Source of the DNA: an uncultured Muribaculaceae bacterium
GTDB taxonomy: Bacteria > Bacteroidota > Bacteroidia > Bacteroidales > Muribaculaceae
Direction: 5' to 3'
Length of the DNA stretch: 59,138 bases
Assembly: GCA_910584545.1 (NCBI GenBank)
Contig: CAJUBC010000008.1
Coordinates: 1 to 59,138, forward strand
The notes beneath the pieces were generated by a model. That model worked only from the letters and a program-made list of their open reading frames with translations, searched no databases and was not told the DNA's origin. Shown here piece by piece: positions 17,076 through 26,843 of the stretch. Within the stretch, counting starts at the first letter, position 1. Each line of letters starts with the position of its first letter. A program made the position numbers and the translations under genes.

Positions 17076-18176
17076 ATGGAAAAAAGAAAATACAGGATAC
17101 TGATAAGCGGAGGGGGAACTGGAGGACATATCTTTCCAGCCCTTTCGATAGCCGGGGCGCTCAAGCGCCGTCTCGATGCGGAAATCCTCTTCGTGGGAGC
17201 CGAGGACAGGATGGAGATGGAGCGCGTGCCGGCCGCAGGCTATGAGATAAAGGGACTTCCGGTGGCCGGTTTCGACCGCCGGCATCTCCTGCGCAACATC
17301 AGCGTGCTTCTCAAGTTGCGAAAGAGCCTTTCCATGGCCCGATCGATAGTGAAGGATTTCAAGCCTGACATAGCCATAGGGGTAGGGGGGTACTGCTCGG
17401 GACCCACTCTCAAGGCCGCGCAGCGTGCCGGAGTGCCCACGCTGATCCAAGAGCAGAACTCATACGCCGGCGTCACCAACAAACTGCTTGCCGAGAAAGC
17501 CGACCGCATCTGCGTGGCTTACGACGGCATGGAGCGGTTCTTTCCAGCCGACAAGATAGTCAAGACAGGCAATCCGGTAAGAGCCAGCCTCACTGAAAAA
17601 AGCCGTGACCGCAGAGCGGCCCTCGAGAGCTTCGGACTGACCCCCGACAAGCCAACACTGCTCGTGATAGGGGGAAGTCTCGGCGCCCTGACTGTCAACG
17701 AGAGCCTTGAGGCCGGCCTGGACAAGATCCTTGATGCCGGATTCCAGCTTATCTGGCAGACGGGCAAGAATTTCGGAGACCGTGGACCGCGGGCCGCCAA
17801 AGGGAAAAAGGGAGTGGTGGTTACTCCGTTCATCACCGACATGGCCTCGGCATACGCCGCCGCCGATCTCGTGGTGTCAAGGGCGGGTGCCGGCTCCATC
17901 AGCGAGCTCGAGCTGCTCGGCAAGCCCTGCATCCTCGTTCCTTCGCCCAATGTGGCCGAGGACCATCAGACAAAGAACGCCCGCGCCCTTTCGGATGTGG
18001 GAGCCGCCATTCTCGTCACGGATGCCGACGCACGTGGATCGCTTGTCGATACCGCCGTGCGTACCATGTCGGACCGAAAGGCACTCGACTCCATGAGCGC
18101 GGCCGTATCCCGTCTCGCCCTGCGCGACTCCGATCAACGGATTGTGGACGAAGTGATTAAAATTTTAAACAAATAA
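17076..18176 (+). CDS. murG: lipid II synthase MurG (GlcNAc transferase)
   Basis: MurG adds GlcNAc to lipid I at the inner face of the membrane, giving lipid II. The 366-residue protein has the GT-B fold. The N-terminal SGGGTGGHIFPAL loop, the middle GGSLGALTVNE loop and the SRAGAGSISELELLGKP donor-site motif are all present. It lies between ftsW and murC with a single-base gap to murC. Confidence 0.97.
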   Translation: MEKRKYRILISGGGTGGHIFPALSIAGALKRRLDAEILFVGAEDRMEMERVPAAGYEIKGLPVAGFDRRHLLRNISVLLKLRKSLSMARSIVKDFKPDIAIGVGGYCSGPTLKAAQRAGVPTLIQEQNSYAGVTNKLLAEKADRICVAYDGMERFFPADKIVKTGNPVRASLTEKSRDRRAALESFGLTPDKPTLLVIGGSLGALTVNESLEAGLDKILDAGFQLIWQTGKNFGDRGPRAAKGKKGVVVTPFITDMASAYAAADLVVSRAGAGSISELELLGKPCILVPSPNVAEDHQTKNARALSDVGAAILVTDADARGSLVDTAVRTMSDRKALDSMSAAVSRLALRDSDQRIVDEVIKILNK

Positions 18177-18177
18177 G

Positions 18178-19545
18178 ATGAACATATACTTTGTCGGAGC
18201 CGGCGGAATCGGCATGGCCAATCTCGTGAGATACTATCTGCGCCACGGAGTCAGCGTGGCCGGATACGACCGCACGCCGTCGCAGCTCACCGATGAACTT
18301 GAGAAGGAGGGCGCAATCCTCACCTTCAAGGCCGACGAGAATGAGATCCCCGCCGGATTCCGCGACCCTGCGGAAACATTAGTAGTCTACACCCCGGCAG
18401 TGCCGGAATCAAATCCAATACTCCGCTATTTCCGCGAAAACGGTTTCGAAGTGGTGAAGAGAGCCGAACTGTTGGGACGTATCACCCGCGACACCGACGC
18501 CATCTGCGTGGCCGGTTCGCACGGAAAGACCACCACAAGTTCCATGATAGCCAACATACTGCGCGGTACGCAGATCGGATGCACTGCCTTTCTGGGAGGA
18601 ATCCTCCGCAACACCGACAGCAATCTCGTCCTCAACGAGAAGTCGCGCATATCGGTGATAGAGGCGGACGAATACGACCGATCCTTCCACCGTCTTCATC
18701 CATGGATCGCTGTGGTGACATCCACAGACCCCGACCACCTCGACATCTACGGCGACGAGGCCGGCTATCTTGAGGGATTCGCGATATTCACCTCACTGAT
18801 ACGCCCCGGCGGCCGTCTGCTGATGCACACCGGCCTGAAAATGAAACCGAGGGTAAAGGATGGGGTAGAGGTATCAACCTACAGCGGAGGTCACGGCGGA
18901 GACTGGCATGCCGAGGACGTGCGTATCGGGAACGGAAACATAACCTTCACGCTCATAGGTCCCGACGGACTGCGCATCGAGAATCTCAGCCCGGGAGTGC
19001 CGGTGGAGATCAACGTCGACAACGCCGTCGCTGCCGCTGCCGCCGCCATCATGGCGGGAGCCACCGAGAAAGAGGTCCGTAAAGGTCTCGCGGAATTCCG
19101 CGGAGCCAAGCGCCGCTTCGAGATATGGCTCGACGGCTCCCAGAAAGAGGGTGGGGCCGTGCTTATCGACGACTATGCCCACAGCCCCAACGAGGTGCGG
19201 GCATCCATCCGCTCTGTAAAGAAACTATATCCCGACAAGAAACTCACAGTGATTTTCCAGCCTCACCTCTACACGAGGACACGCGATTTCGCTCCGGATT
19301 TCGCCGATGCTCTGTCGGAGGCCGATCAGGTGATAATGCCTGAGATATACCCGGCCCGCGAGCTTCCGATACCGGGAATCAGCTCCATGACTATTCTCGA
19401 TCAGGTTAAAAACAGCGAAAAAACATTCTGCGAGCGAAAAGATTTGCTGAATCTGATAAAAAATAGTAACTTTGAGGTTTTAATGACGCTCGGAGCCGCC
19501 GACATCGACAGGCTGCTTCCCGACATCCGTGACATCCTGTCATGA
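18178..19545 (+). CDS. murC: UDP-MurNAc:L-alanine ligase MurC
   Basis: MurC joins L-alanine to UDP-MurNAc, the first step of stem peptide assembly. The 455 residues include an N-terminal Rossmann domain (YFVGAGGIGM), the ATP loop VAGSHGKTTTSS, and C-terminal DDYAHSPNEV and FQPHLYTRT. The order murG-murC-ftsQ is the usual Bacteroidales arrangement. The ftsQ frame begins close to its stop. Confidence 0.97.
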   Translation: MNIYFVGAGGIGMANLVRYYLRHGVSVAGYDRTPSQLTDELEKEGAILTFKADENEIPAGFRDPAETLVVYTPAVPESNPILRYFRENGFEVVKRAELLGRITRDTDAICVAGSHGKTTTSSMIANILRGTQIGCTAFLGGILRNTDSNLVLNEKSRISVIEADEYDRSFHRLHPWIAVVTSTDPDHLDIYGDEAGYLEGFAIFTSLIRPGGRLLMHTGLKMKPRVKDGVEVSTYSGGHGGDWHAEDVRIGNGNITFTLIGPDGLRIENLSPGVPVEINVDNAVAAAAAAIMAGATEKEVRKGLAEFRGAKRRFEIWLDGSQKEGGAVLIDDYAHSPNEVRASIRSVKKLYPDKKLTVIFQPHLYTRTRDFAPDFADALSEADQVIMPEIYPARELPIPGISSMTILDQVKNSEKTFCERKDLLNLIKNSNFEVLMTLGAADIDRLLPDIRDILS

Positions 19546-19564
19546 AGACAACCGCCTGACGCTG

Positions 19565-20467
19565 ATGAAAAGAGGACACACAATTGCGAAATGGACCGTT
19601 CTGGTGCTGTTGATAGCCTACACCACGGCAATGACCGTGTGGGCGCGGCACGAGGCGGCACGCCATGTGTGTACCGGCATAGAGGTGGAGGTCACCGGGG
19701 AGTCCCGCATGAACGACATAGTCACCAAGGGGCTGCAGGAGGAGCTCCGCAGGTATCCCGGCAAGATCAAGGGAGCTCCATTGAACTCCATCAACACCCA
19801 GAACATCGAGAAGTACCTCGGTAAACTCAGCAACTTCGAGAGCGTGAACTGCATGCTTTCATCCGGGGGGATACTGAAGGTGAAGGTGAAGCCTCTGGTA
19901 CCGGTGATGAGGGTTTTCGTCGGAGACAATTCCTACTACATCAACAAAGATGGCAAGCACATAGCCTCCAGCTCTGAATTCTTCACGGATGTTCCGGTGG
20001 TGACGGGTTCCTTCTCCAGGGAATTTCCCCCGACAGCGGTGCTTCCGCTCATACGCCACATCGAGAAAGACCCTTTCCTCAGGGACCTGACAAGCATGGT
20101 GGTGGCCCGCGACGCACGAAACCTCATCATAGTTCCGCGTGTGTTCGGGCATGTGGTCAACATGGGCGACACCTCCGACATCGCGGAGAAGAGCCGCGCC
20201 CTGTCGCTCTTCTACCGCAAGGTGATGCCCTACAAAGGCTGGCAGGAGTACGACACGATATCGGTAAAATTCCGCGACCAGATAGTGGCCACACGGCGCG
20301 ACAAGACACGCCTGAACCATGGCGAGGAGTACATCGAGGAGACCGATCCGGAGGACGCAACGCTTCCCGAGAGCGTTGAGACCGATGCAGGAGAGGGAAA
20401 CAGGGACCACGCCGGAGGGGACACACCGTCCGAAAACAAACAGCATAATACTCCCACAGAGGATTGA
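19565..20467 (+). CDS. ftsQ: FtsQ-like cell division protein
   Basis: This 300-residue protein has a short basic cytoplasmic start, one membrane helix (WTVLVLLIAYTTAMTVW) and a periplasmic part with a POTRA-like region. FtsQ links early Z-ring proteins to the septal synthases. Similarity is mostly structural, so the call rests on topology and on the position between murC and ftsA. An in-frame ATG at 19529 overlaps murC, but ATG 19565 places the helix normally. The last ~60 residues are acidic and probably disordered. Confidence 0.85.
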   Translation: MKRGHTIAKWTVLVLLIAYTTAMTVWARHEAARHVCTGIEVEVTGESRMNDIVTKGLQEELRRYPGKIKGAPLNSINTQNIEKYLGKLSNFESVNCMLSSGGILKVKVKPLVPVMRVFVGDNSYYINKDGKHIASSSEFFTDVPVVTGSFSREFPPTAVLPLIRHIEKDPFLRDLTSMVVARDARNLIIVPRVFGHVVNMGDTSDIAEKSRALSLFYRKVMPYKGWQEYDTISVKFRDQIVATRRDKTRLNHGEEYIEETDPEDATLPESVETDAGEGNRDHAGGDTPSENKQHNTPTED

Positions 20468-20471
20468 AGAT

Positions 20472-21794
20472 ATGAAAAAAGATAGATATGTCGCTGCGAT
20501 CGAGATAAGCAGCTCCAAGATAATAGCCGTCGTGGGCAGAACGCGCGGCGCGGGCCAGCTCGAGATAATAGCCTCCGAGCAGGAGAAGAACAGCGAAAGC
20601 GTGCGTTATGGCATCATCAAGAATCTGGAAGAGACCTCTATGAGAATCGCACGTATCATAGAGCGTCTGGAGCGCAAGCCTTCGGTGGCTCCCCGCGAGA
20701 TCACCGGCCTCTTCGTGGGCCTCTCGGGACGCTCGCTGCGCAGCATCAGCACCGAGGTGTCGATCAATCTTCCGGACGACACGGAAATCACCGAGGAGAT
20801 TCTCGAACGCCTCAAGAACCAGGCTCTATCCACGGCCATCGACAGCTCGCTCGAAGTGGTCGACGCGGTGCCGAGGGTCTATGTTGTCGGAAAAATGGAG
20901 ACCACCTCTCCCAAGGGAACTATCGGCAACAGCATCAGCGCTGTCTTCGACCTGATAGTATGCCGCCCGGAAATCCGCAAGAATCTGGAGCGTACCATCA
21001 GCGACAAAATAGGAGTGGACGTGAGCGGATATGTGGTGACAGCCCTATCCACCGCCCAGGTGATCCTCACTCCCGAAGAGAAGCGGCTCGGATGCATGCT
21101 CGTAGACATGGGGGCGGAGACCACCACTGTCAGCATCTACAAGGACGGTCATCTCGTCTATTTCGCAATACTGCCCCTCGGCGGCCGACACATCACCAAT
21201 GATGTCGCCACCCTCAACTTCCTTGAGGACAAGGCTGAGGAAATCAAGATCTCGGTCGGCAACGCTATCGCCAGCGAGACGGTGTCCACCCTCAACATGA
21301 ATGGCGTCAAGATGCAGGATGTGTCCAACCTCATAGTGGCTCGCGCCGAGGAGATAGTGGTCAACGTGATGGAGCAGATCACCTACGCCGGGCTCAAGGA
21401 AAGTTCACTGCCGCGCGGTCTTGTGGTGATTGGAGGCGGCTCCAGGCTCAACGGCATGATAGAGCTGCTCGAACAGCTCACGGGGCTTCCCGTAAGACGC
21501 GGTCAGCTCCCCTCCTACATTTCGGTAGAGGATACCAAGGCCCCTCTTTCCGAGATGGTGGAGGTAGCGAGCGTGCTTTATTCCGGAGCGATGAACACCG
21601 AAACAGAATGCCTCGAGGCTCCCGGCACCGAGGACCTGCCGGCCACCGGCACAGGCAACGAACCTATCGATACCGTCGAGGAGAAACCTGAGTCCAAGCC
21701 GAAACGCAAGGGACCGTCGCTCTTCGGAAAACTCAAGGAAAAACTATACGGAATGGTCACCGGCGACACGGAGGACAACTCCGACATAATATGA
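20472..21794 (+). CDS. ftsA: cell division actin homologue FtsA
   Basis: FtsA anchors FtsZ filaments to the membrane and recruits later division proteins. From ATG 20472 it is 440 residues with the actin/Hsp70 ATPase layout: AAIEISSSKI at the start, MLVDMGAETTTVS for phosphate 2 and VVIGGGSRLNGM near the end. The final residues (SLFGKLKEKLYGMVTGDTED) are an amphipathic helix suited to membrane anchoring. Upstream in-frame sequence back to 20319 lies inside ftsQ and is not expected to be translated. Confidence 0.95.
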   Translation: MKKDRYVAAIEISSSKIIAVVGRTRGAGQLEIIASEQEKNSESVRYGIIKNLEETSMRIARIIERLERKPSVAPREITGLFVGLSGRSLRSISTEVSINLPDDTEITEEILERLKNQALSTAIDSSLEVVDAVPRVYVVGKMETTSPKGTIGNSISAVFDLIVCRPEIRKNLERTISDKIGVDVSGYVVTALSTAQVILTPEEKRLGCMLVDMGAETTTVSIYKDGHLVYFAILPLGGRHITNDVATLNFLEDKAEEIKISVGNAIASETVSTLNMNGVKMQDVSNLIVARAEEIVVNVMEQITYAGLKESSLPRGLVVIGGGSRLNGMIELLEQLTGLPVRRGQLPSYISVEDTKAPLSEMVEVASVLYSGAMNTETECLEAPGTEDLPATGTGNEPIDTVEEKPESKPKRKGPSLFGKLKEKLYGMVTGDTEDNSDII

Positions 21795-21820
21795 AACGAT
21801 GACTCTCAAACTGTGACAAT

Positions 21821-23188
21821 ATGGACAACGACATATACAACAAAGACATAACCGACGGATCGAGCTTCGTAGGAACCGACGACGGCGCCATCATCAAGGT
21901 GATCGGCATCGGAGGTGGCGGCGGCAACGCCGTCAACTACATGTTCAAGCAGAAGATACCGCACATCAATTTCGTGGTGTGCAACACTGACCGTCAGGCC
22001 CTCAACATGTCGCCGGTGCCCAACCAGCTTCTTCTCGGCAAGGAGGTGACCAAAGGACGCGGAGCAGGCAACAAGCCGGCCGTGGGACGCCAGTGCGCCG
22101 AGGCGAGCGTCGACGACATACGCTCCATTTTCGACGATGAGACCGAGATGGTGTTCATCACCGCCGGAATGGGTGGCGGCACGGGCACCGGAGCCGCACC
22201 CGTGGTGGCACAGATAGCCAAGGAATGCGGCATGCTCACCATCGGCATCGTGACCGTGCCTTTCAAGTTCGAGGGCGACAAGAAGATTCTCATGGCCCTC
22301 GAGGGTGCCGCGGAGATGAGGAAGCATGTCGACGCACTGCTCATCATCAACAACGAAAACCTCATCGAGCTGTACGAGGACTATAATTTCTTCAACGCGT
22401 TCAGCAAGGCCGACGACACCCTGGCCAACGCCGCCCGGAGCATCTCGGAGATCATCTCCGAACCGTGCTACGTCAACGTCGACTTCCAGGACGTGAAGAC
22501 CACGCTGAAGGACAGCGGTTCGGCCATCATCGCCACCGCCACCGGCGAGGGTGAGAACCGTGTGACCAACGCGATCCAGAACGCGCTCCACTCTCCGCTG
22601 ATGAAGGCCCACGACATCTATTCCTCCAAAAGGCTTCTCATCAAGTTCATGTGCTCCAAGGACTCTAAAAACCCCATCAAGTCGAAGGAGATGGCCGAGA
22701 TCCACAATTTCCTGACCTCGAAGCTTCCCCCGACGATTGAAGTGAAGTGGGGCATAGGCGATGACCCCACGCTGGAGGACAAGATCAAGGTCACCATCCT
22801 CGCCTCAGGTTTCGACGTGACCATCCGCGAGAAGGATGAGAAGAACAAGAAGGGGATGATCGACTTCCCCGGCAGCCCCGCCGCAGAACGCGCCGGAGCA
22901 GCCGACAAGGAGGAAGACACTCCAAGCGTCACGCAGGAGGACATCGCCGCCGTCTATGGCCGCGAGAAGGTGAAGGAATGGAAGATGGCTTCCATCAAGC
23001 AGAAATACGTGGTACTGAAGCCTTCGCAGTTCGACGATCATGAGACCATCATGCTTCTCGAGCGAGTCCCGGCCTACAACCGCGACATCCGCTTCAACCA
23101 GCAGCTCGAACACCTTGACTCGGCGGAGCCGGAGAAACCGGCCGCCAGACCCGACGACACCAACGGAGGGACAGTGATATCGTTTTAA
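21821..23188 (+). CDS. ftsZ: tubulin-like division GTPase FtsZ
   Basis: FtsZ forms the Z ring. The 455-residue protein has the GTPase features IGIGGGGGNAVNYM, the tubulin signature GGGTGTGAAPVV and the T7-loop residues NVDFQDVKTTL. After the globular part comes a linker, then VPAYNR, which resembles the conserved C-terminal peptide that binds FtsA. The protein runs about 37 residues beyond that motif and ends in GGTVISF. It is the last gene of the dcw run, and the next gene follows after 45 bp. Confidence 0.97.
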   Translation: MDNDIYNKDITDGSSFVGTDDGAIIKVIGIGGGGGNAVNYMFKQKIPHINFVVCNTDRQALNMSPVPNQLLLGKEVTKGRGAGNKPAVGRQCAEASVDDIRSIFDDETEMVFITAGMGGGTGTGAAPVVAQIAKECGMLTIGIVTVPFKFEGDKKILMALEGAAEMRKHVDALLIINNENLIELYEDYNFFNAFSKADDTLANAARSISEIISEPCYVNVDFQDVKTTLKDSGSAIIATATGEGENRVTNAIQNALHSPLMKAHDIYSSKRLLIKFMCSKDSKNPIKSKEMAEIHNFLTSKLPPTIEVKWGIGDDPTLEDKIKVTILASGFDVTIREKDEKNKKGMIDFPGSPAAERAGAADKEEDTPSVTQEDIAAVYGREKVKEWKMASIKQKYVVLKPSQFDDHETIMLLERVPAYNRDIRFNQQLEHLDSAEPEKPAARPDDTNGGTVISF

Positions 23189-23233
23189 TAAACCAATTCA
23201 AGAATATCCGCAAGTAAGACAGACACCTGCAAG

Positions 23234-24826
23234 ATGGAAAATAAATTTTCAATGGTTGCCAAGACCTTCCAGGGCCTTGAGGACGTGCTCCGGGACGAGC
23301 TTATTTCCCTCGGCGCGGAAAACGTGGAGATGGGACGCCGCATGGTCAGCTTCGAGGGAGACCTCGAGATGATGTACAAGGCCAACCTGTGTTGCCGCAC
23401 GGCCCTCAGGATTCTCAAGCCCATCGAGAAGTTCACCGCCTACGACCCCGACGAACTCTATGACATAGTCCGCGAGATCGACTGGCGTAAATACATGACT
23501 CCTGATACCACGTTCGCCATCGATTCTACTGTGAACAGCGAGGACTTCACCCATTCCAAATTCGTCACATACAGAGTGAAGGACGGAATCGTGGACCATT
23601 TCAACGACACGGAGGGGCGCCGACCCTCGATATGCGTGTCGGGCGCCGACCTTCTCTTCAACGTCCACATAGACCACAACCGTGTCACCATCTCGCTGGA
23701 CTCGAGCGGGGAGCCGCTTTCCAAACGCGGTTACCGTCAGGAGCAGACCGAGGCCCCCATCAACGAAGTGCTCGCTGCCGGCATAATCATGAAGACCGGA
23801 TGGAGGGGAGACTGCGACTTCGCCGACCCCATGTGCGGCTCGGGCACATTCCTCGTGGAGGCCGCCCTCATCGCAGCCAACATCAATCCTGGTATCTTCC
23901 GCCAGAAATTCGCATTCGAGAAGTGGCCCGATTTCGACAAGGACCTCTTCGAGGAACTCTATAACGACGACAGTGCCGAACGTGAGTTCGCGTTCAAGAT
24001 CTACGGCGGCGATATCGATCCCGAAGCCGTGGCTATAGCCCGCCGCAACATCAAGGCCGCTCAGGTCGACGACATGGTGGAGCTCACCTGCCGCCCTATG
24101 GCCGACTGGACAGACAATTCCGACAACGGCGTTCTCGTGATGAATCCTCCATACGGACGCCGTCTGCGCCCCGACGACATGGTGGAGCTTTTCCGTGGCA
24201 TAGGCACCTGCCTCAAGCAGAATTTCCAGGGTTGGAACGCATGGATCATAGGCCCGGACAATGACGACTTCTCAAACATAGGTCTAAAGCCTTCGCTGAA
24301 GATTCCTTTGCTTAACGGCAGCATCGAGTGCTCGCTGCGGGAGTTCGTGCTTTTCGACGGAGCCTACAATGATTTCCGTGCAGCAGGAGGGAAAGTCAGC
24401 TTCTACGACGAGGAGGAGGAAGAGAACCGCCGTCCCCGCAAGATGAAACGCATCTCCGACGATGAATGGCGCAGCGAGACCAAGAAATTCGGCGCCCATC
24501 AGAAGGACCGCCGTTACGACAAGAAAAAGCCTTTCAAGCGCGAGGACCGCACCGAGAGCCGAAACTATGGCCAGCGCGACCGCCGCGACTACGAGCCCCG
24601 CGACGAGCGCCATGAATTCAAGCCCCGCGATGAGCGCCGCGAATTCAAACCGCGTGACGACAGGCGCGAATTCAAGCCCCGCGGTGACCGCAGGCAAGAT
24701 GACCGACGCCGCGAAGCAAAGGTCATAAAGCCTCAGGGTCCGAGAATATCCGCCGACAAGGAACAGATCATCTCACCGGTCCATTTCCGCTCACGTAAGA
24801 AGAAATATTCCGACGGAGAAGATTGA
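23234..24826 (+). CDS. THUMP-domain 23S rRNA guanine-N2 methyltransferase (RlmL-like)
   Basis: Residues ~1-160 form a THUMP RNA-binding domain (FQGLEDVLRDEL at the start). Residues ~165-390 form a Rossmann methyltransferase with DPMCGSGTFLVEAAL for SAM and the catalytic MNPPYG motif. The layout matches the N-terminal half of RlmL, which methylates G2445 of 23S rRNA. From residue ~400 the protein has a very basic, low-complexity tail with four 9-residue repeats (24590-24697), typical of an RNA-binding extension. The target base is inferred from the family only. Confidence 0.88.
   Translation: MENKFSMVAKTFQGLEDVLRDELISLGAENVEMGRRMVSFEGDLEMMYKANLCCRTALRILKPIEKFTAYDPDELYDIVREIDWRKYMTPDTTFAIDSTVNSEDFTHSKFVTYRVKDGIVDHFNDTEGRRPSICVSGADLLFNVHIDHNRVTISLDSSGEPLSKRGYRQEQTEAPINEVLAAGIIMKTGWRGDCDFADPMCGSGTFLVEAALIAANINPGIFRQKFAFEKWPDFDKDLFEELYNDDSAEREFAFKIYGGDIDPEAVAIARRNIKAAQVDDMVELTCRPMADWTDNSDNGVLVMNPPYGRRLRPDDMVELFRGIGTCLKQNFQGWNAWIIGPDNDDFSNIGLKPSLKIPLLNGSIECSLREFVLFDGAYNDFRAAGGKVSFYDEEEEENRRPRKMKRISDDEWRSETKKFGAHQKDRRYDKKKPFKREDRTESRNYGQRDRRDYEPRDERHEFKPRDERREFKPRDDRREFKPRGDRRQDDRRREAKVIKPQGPRISADKEQIISPVHFRSRKKKYSDGED
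24590..24697 (+). repeat. 4 x 27-bp tandem repeat coding a basic tail
   Basis: Four 27-bp units encode YEPRDERHE, FKPRDERRE, FKPRDDRRE and FKPRGDRRQ. They keep the reading frame of the methyltransferase and add a strongly charged tail that probably binds RNA. Unit number could vary between strains. Confidence 0.8.
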
Positions 24827-25803
24827 TGGGTATCCGGGAGACAATGGGTAAGGCAGGGTTCACCGGCGCAATCGCCGCCGCGATCCTGATGAGCGCGACC
24901 GCCTTTCTGGCGGGCGCGCCCGTACCATTACAGGGTGGCTCCGGCTTATGCCTTCCGTCGCCCGACGCCTGGAATATCCTCACGCCATTCTCATGGGCCC
25001 TCAATCTCCTGCTCATGCTCGGCATCGTAGGCTCGGTCTATATCCTCAACAAGAACTACGCGTTTGTCCCCGGAAACGACATGGCCCTTCCGGGACTTCT
25101 CGCCATAATGTCCATGAGCTGTCCCTGGGTGGCCGGTCCCCTGAATTCATCCACGATACTCCTTGCGGCCAACGTTGCCAGCCTGTCGATAGTCTTCTCC
25201 TGCTTCAAGCAGCGGAACGCCACTCAGGAACTGTTCGCCATAGCCACCATCCTGTCGCTCGGATCCATGGTGCAATATGCCTTCATCTTTATGATTCCGG
25301 CATATATCGCCATCGCCGCCACGCTGAAATGCTTCCACTTCAAGGAGGTCATCGCATTCCTACTCGGTCTCATCGCTCCATACTGGGTAGGCATAGGCCT
25401 CGGCATTATTCCATTGACGGCATTCTCCATGCCCGCCATTTCGGGCCTGTTTCCCGGCGCGGAGGCACCGCAGTCCATACTCGCCGGTCTTACGGCATGC
25501 GCCGTGACCGCTTTGGGAGCCCTCGTGGCCGGTCTCTACAACTCTGTGAAACTGTATGCCGGGAACTCGCAGCGGCGGCTCTATAACGTCAGCATCAACA
25601 TCCTTGGCGTGCTTTGCGCCTTCTGCATAGTGATTGATTTCGGGAACATGCCGGCCTATATCGGCACCCTCTATCTCGCCGCGGCTGTCCAGTTCGCCAA
25701 TATATTCGCCCTCCACAACGTCAGGCGCGGCTCATGGTGGCTGGCAGGAATCTGCACGCTTTATGCCGCCGCGTTCGTACTGACAGAAATACAATTCTTC
25801 TGA
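24826..25803 (+). CDS. multi-pass membrane protein of unknown function
   Basis: The 325-residue protein is almost entirely hydrophobic, with about ten likely membrane helices and short loops. I see no enzyme or transporter signature. The start codon shares its A with the last base of the methyltransferase stop (TGATG), so the two are translationally coupled. It is followed after 2 bp by the PdxB-like gene. Uncharacterised membrane proteins of this kind are common beside housekeeping genes in Bacteroidota. No function can be given. Confidence 0.8.
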   Translation: MGIRETMGKAGFTGAIAAAILMSATAFLAGAPVPLQGGSGLCLPSPDAWNILTPFSWALNLLLMLGIVGSVYILNKNYAFVPGNDMALPGLLAIMSMSCPWVAGPLNSSTILLAANVASLSIVFSCFKQRNATQELFAIATILSLGSMVQYAFIFMIPAYIAIAATLKCFHFKEVIAFLLGLIAPYWVGIGLGIIPLTAFSMPAISGLFPGAEAPQSILAGLTACAVTALGALVAGLYNSVKLYAGNSQRRLYNVSINILGVLCAFCIVIDFGNMPAYIGTLYLAAAVQFANIFALHNVRRGSWWLAGICTLYAAAFVLTEIQFF

Positions 25804-25805
25804 CC

Positions 25806-26828
25806 ATGAAAATAGTTATCGACGATAATATACCGTACATCAAAGGCCGTCTCGAACCGGTGGCCGAAACCCTTTATGTCGACCAGTTCGGATTCACCCC
25901 TGAGAATGTCCGCGACGCCGACGCCATCGTGATCCGCACCCGAACCCGCTGCGACGAGGCTCTGCTCGGCAACAGCAATGTCCGGCTCATAGCCACAGCC
26001 ACCATCGGCATGGACCAGATTGACATACCCTGGTGCAGGGAGCATAACATATCTGTCAACAATGCTCCGGGCTGCAACGCTCCCGGCGTGGCCCAGTATG
26101 TGTGGAGCGTGCTTCTGCGTGAAGGGTTCGACCCGAAGCTCCACACTCTCGGAGTGGTAGGCCGCGGCAATGTCGGCGGAATTATCGCGGACTGGGGACG
26201 TCTGCTCGGCGCAAGGGTAGTGGTCAGCGACCCTCCGAGGCAACGGGCAGGAATTGAAGATGACTATATGCCTCTCGACAGACTCATGGCCGAATGCGAT
26301 GCCGTCACCCTGCACACTCCGCTGACGCGGACAGGAGAAGACCCGACATACCATCTGGTCAACGCGGCGATGCTCTCAAGCATGAAACCCGGAGCCCTGC
26401 TGGTGAACGCCGCCCGGGGACCGGTGGTAGACTCCGCCGCGCTTCTCGAAGAATTGCGCACGGGGCGTATCCGCGCCGTTCTCGACACATGGGAGGGAGA
26501 GCCGGTAATAGACCGCGAGCTTCTCTCACTGACCGATTACGGAACATTCCACATCGCCGGCTATTCCAGCGAGGGAAAGCAGAGAGCCACCAGAATGGCA
26601 CTCGAGGCTCTGGAAAGGGGATTGGGCATAACAGTGGACAAAAGCGCCCTGGAGGGCGTCTATCGGGCTCCTCGGGCCATTTCGGCCGAGGGCATCCTCG
26701 CATCGTATGATCCGAAAGATGACAGCGACGCACTCAGAGCCGCTCCGGACCAGTTCGACACACTCCGCAGAAATTACAACTACCGCCCGGAATACCGCCC
26801 CGAAACCGATCCGGCAGTCTCCGACTAA
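25806..26828 (+). CDS. pdxB: 4-phosphoerythronate dehydrogenase (PdxB-like)
   Basis: This 340-residue protein belongs to the D-2-hydroxyacid dehydrogenases. It has the NAD loop GVVGRGNVGG, catalytic Arg in NAARGP, Glu in WEGEP and His in HIAGYS. The start KIVIDDNIPYI and the HIAGYSSEGK segment fit PdxB, which oxidises 4-phospho-D-erythronate in vitamin B6 synthesis. The protein is shorter than the ~378-residue E. coli PdxB, with a reduced C-terminal dimerisation domain. ATG 25806 is chosen because upstream in-frame sequence lies in the previous gene. Confidence 0.9.
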   Translation: MKIVIDDNIPYIKGRLEPVAETLYVDQFGFTPENVRDADAIVIRTRTRCDEALLGNSNVRLIATATIGMDQIDIPWCREHNISVNNAPGCNAPGVAQYVWSVLLREGFDPKLHTLGVVGRGNVGGIIADWGRLLGARVVVSDPPRQRAGIEDDYMPLDRLMAECDAVTLHTPLTRTGEDPTYHLVNAAMLSSMKPGALLVNAARGPVVDSAALLEELRTGRIRAVLDTWEGEPVIDRELLSLTDYGTFHIAGYSSEGKQRATRMALEALERGLGITVDKSALEGVYRAPRAISAEGILASYDPKDDSDALRAAPDQFDTLRRNYNYRPEYRPETDPAVSD

Positions 26829-26843
26829 TCCCCGTTGCAGCGC

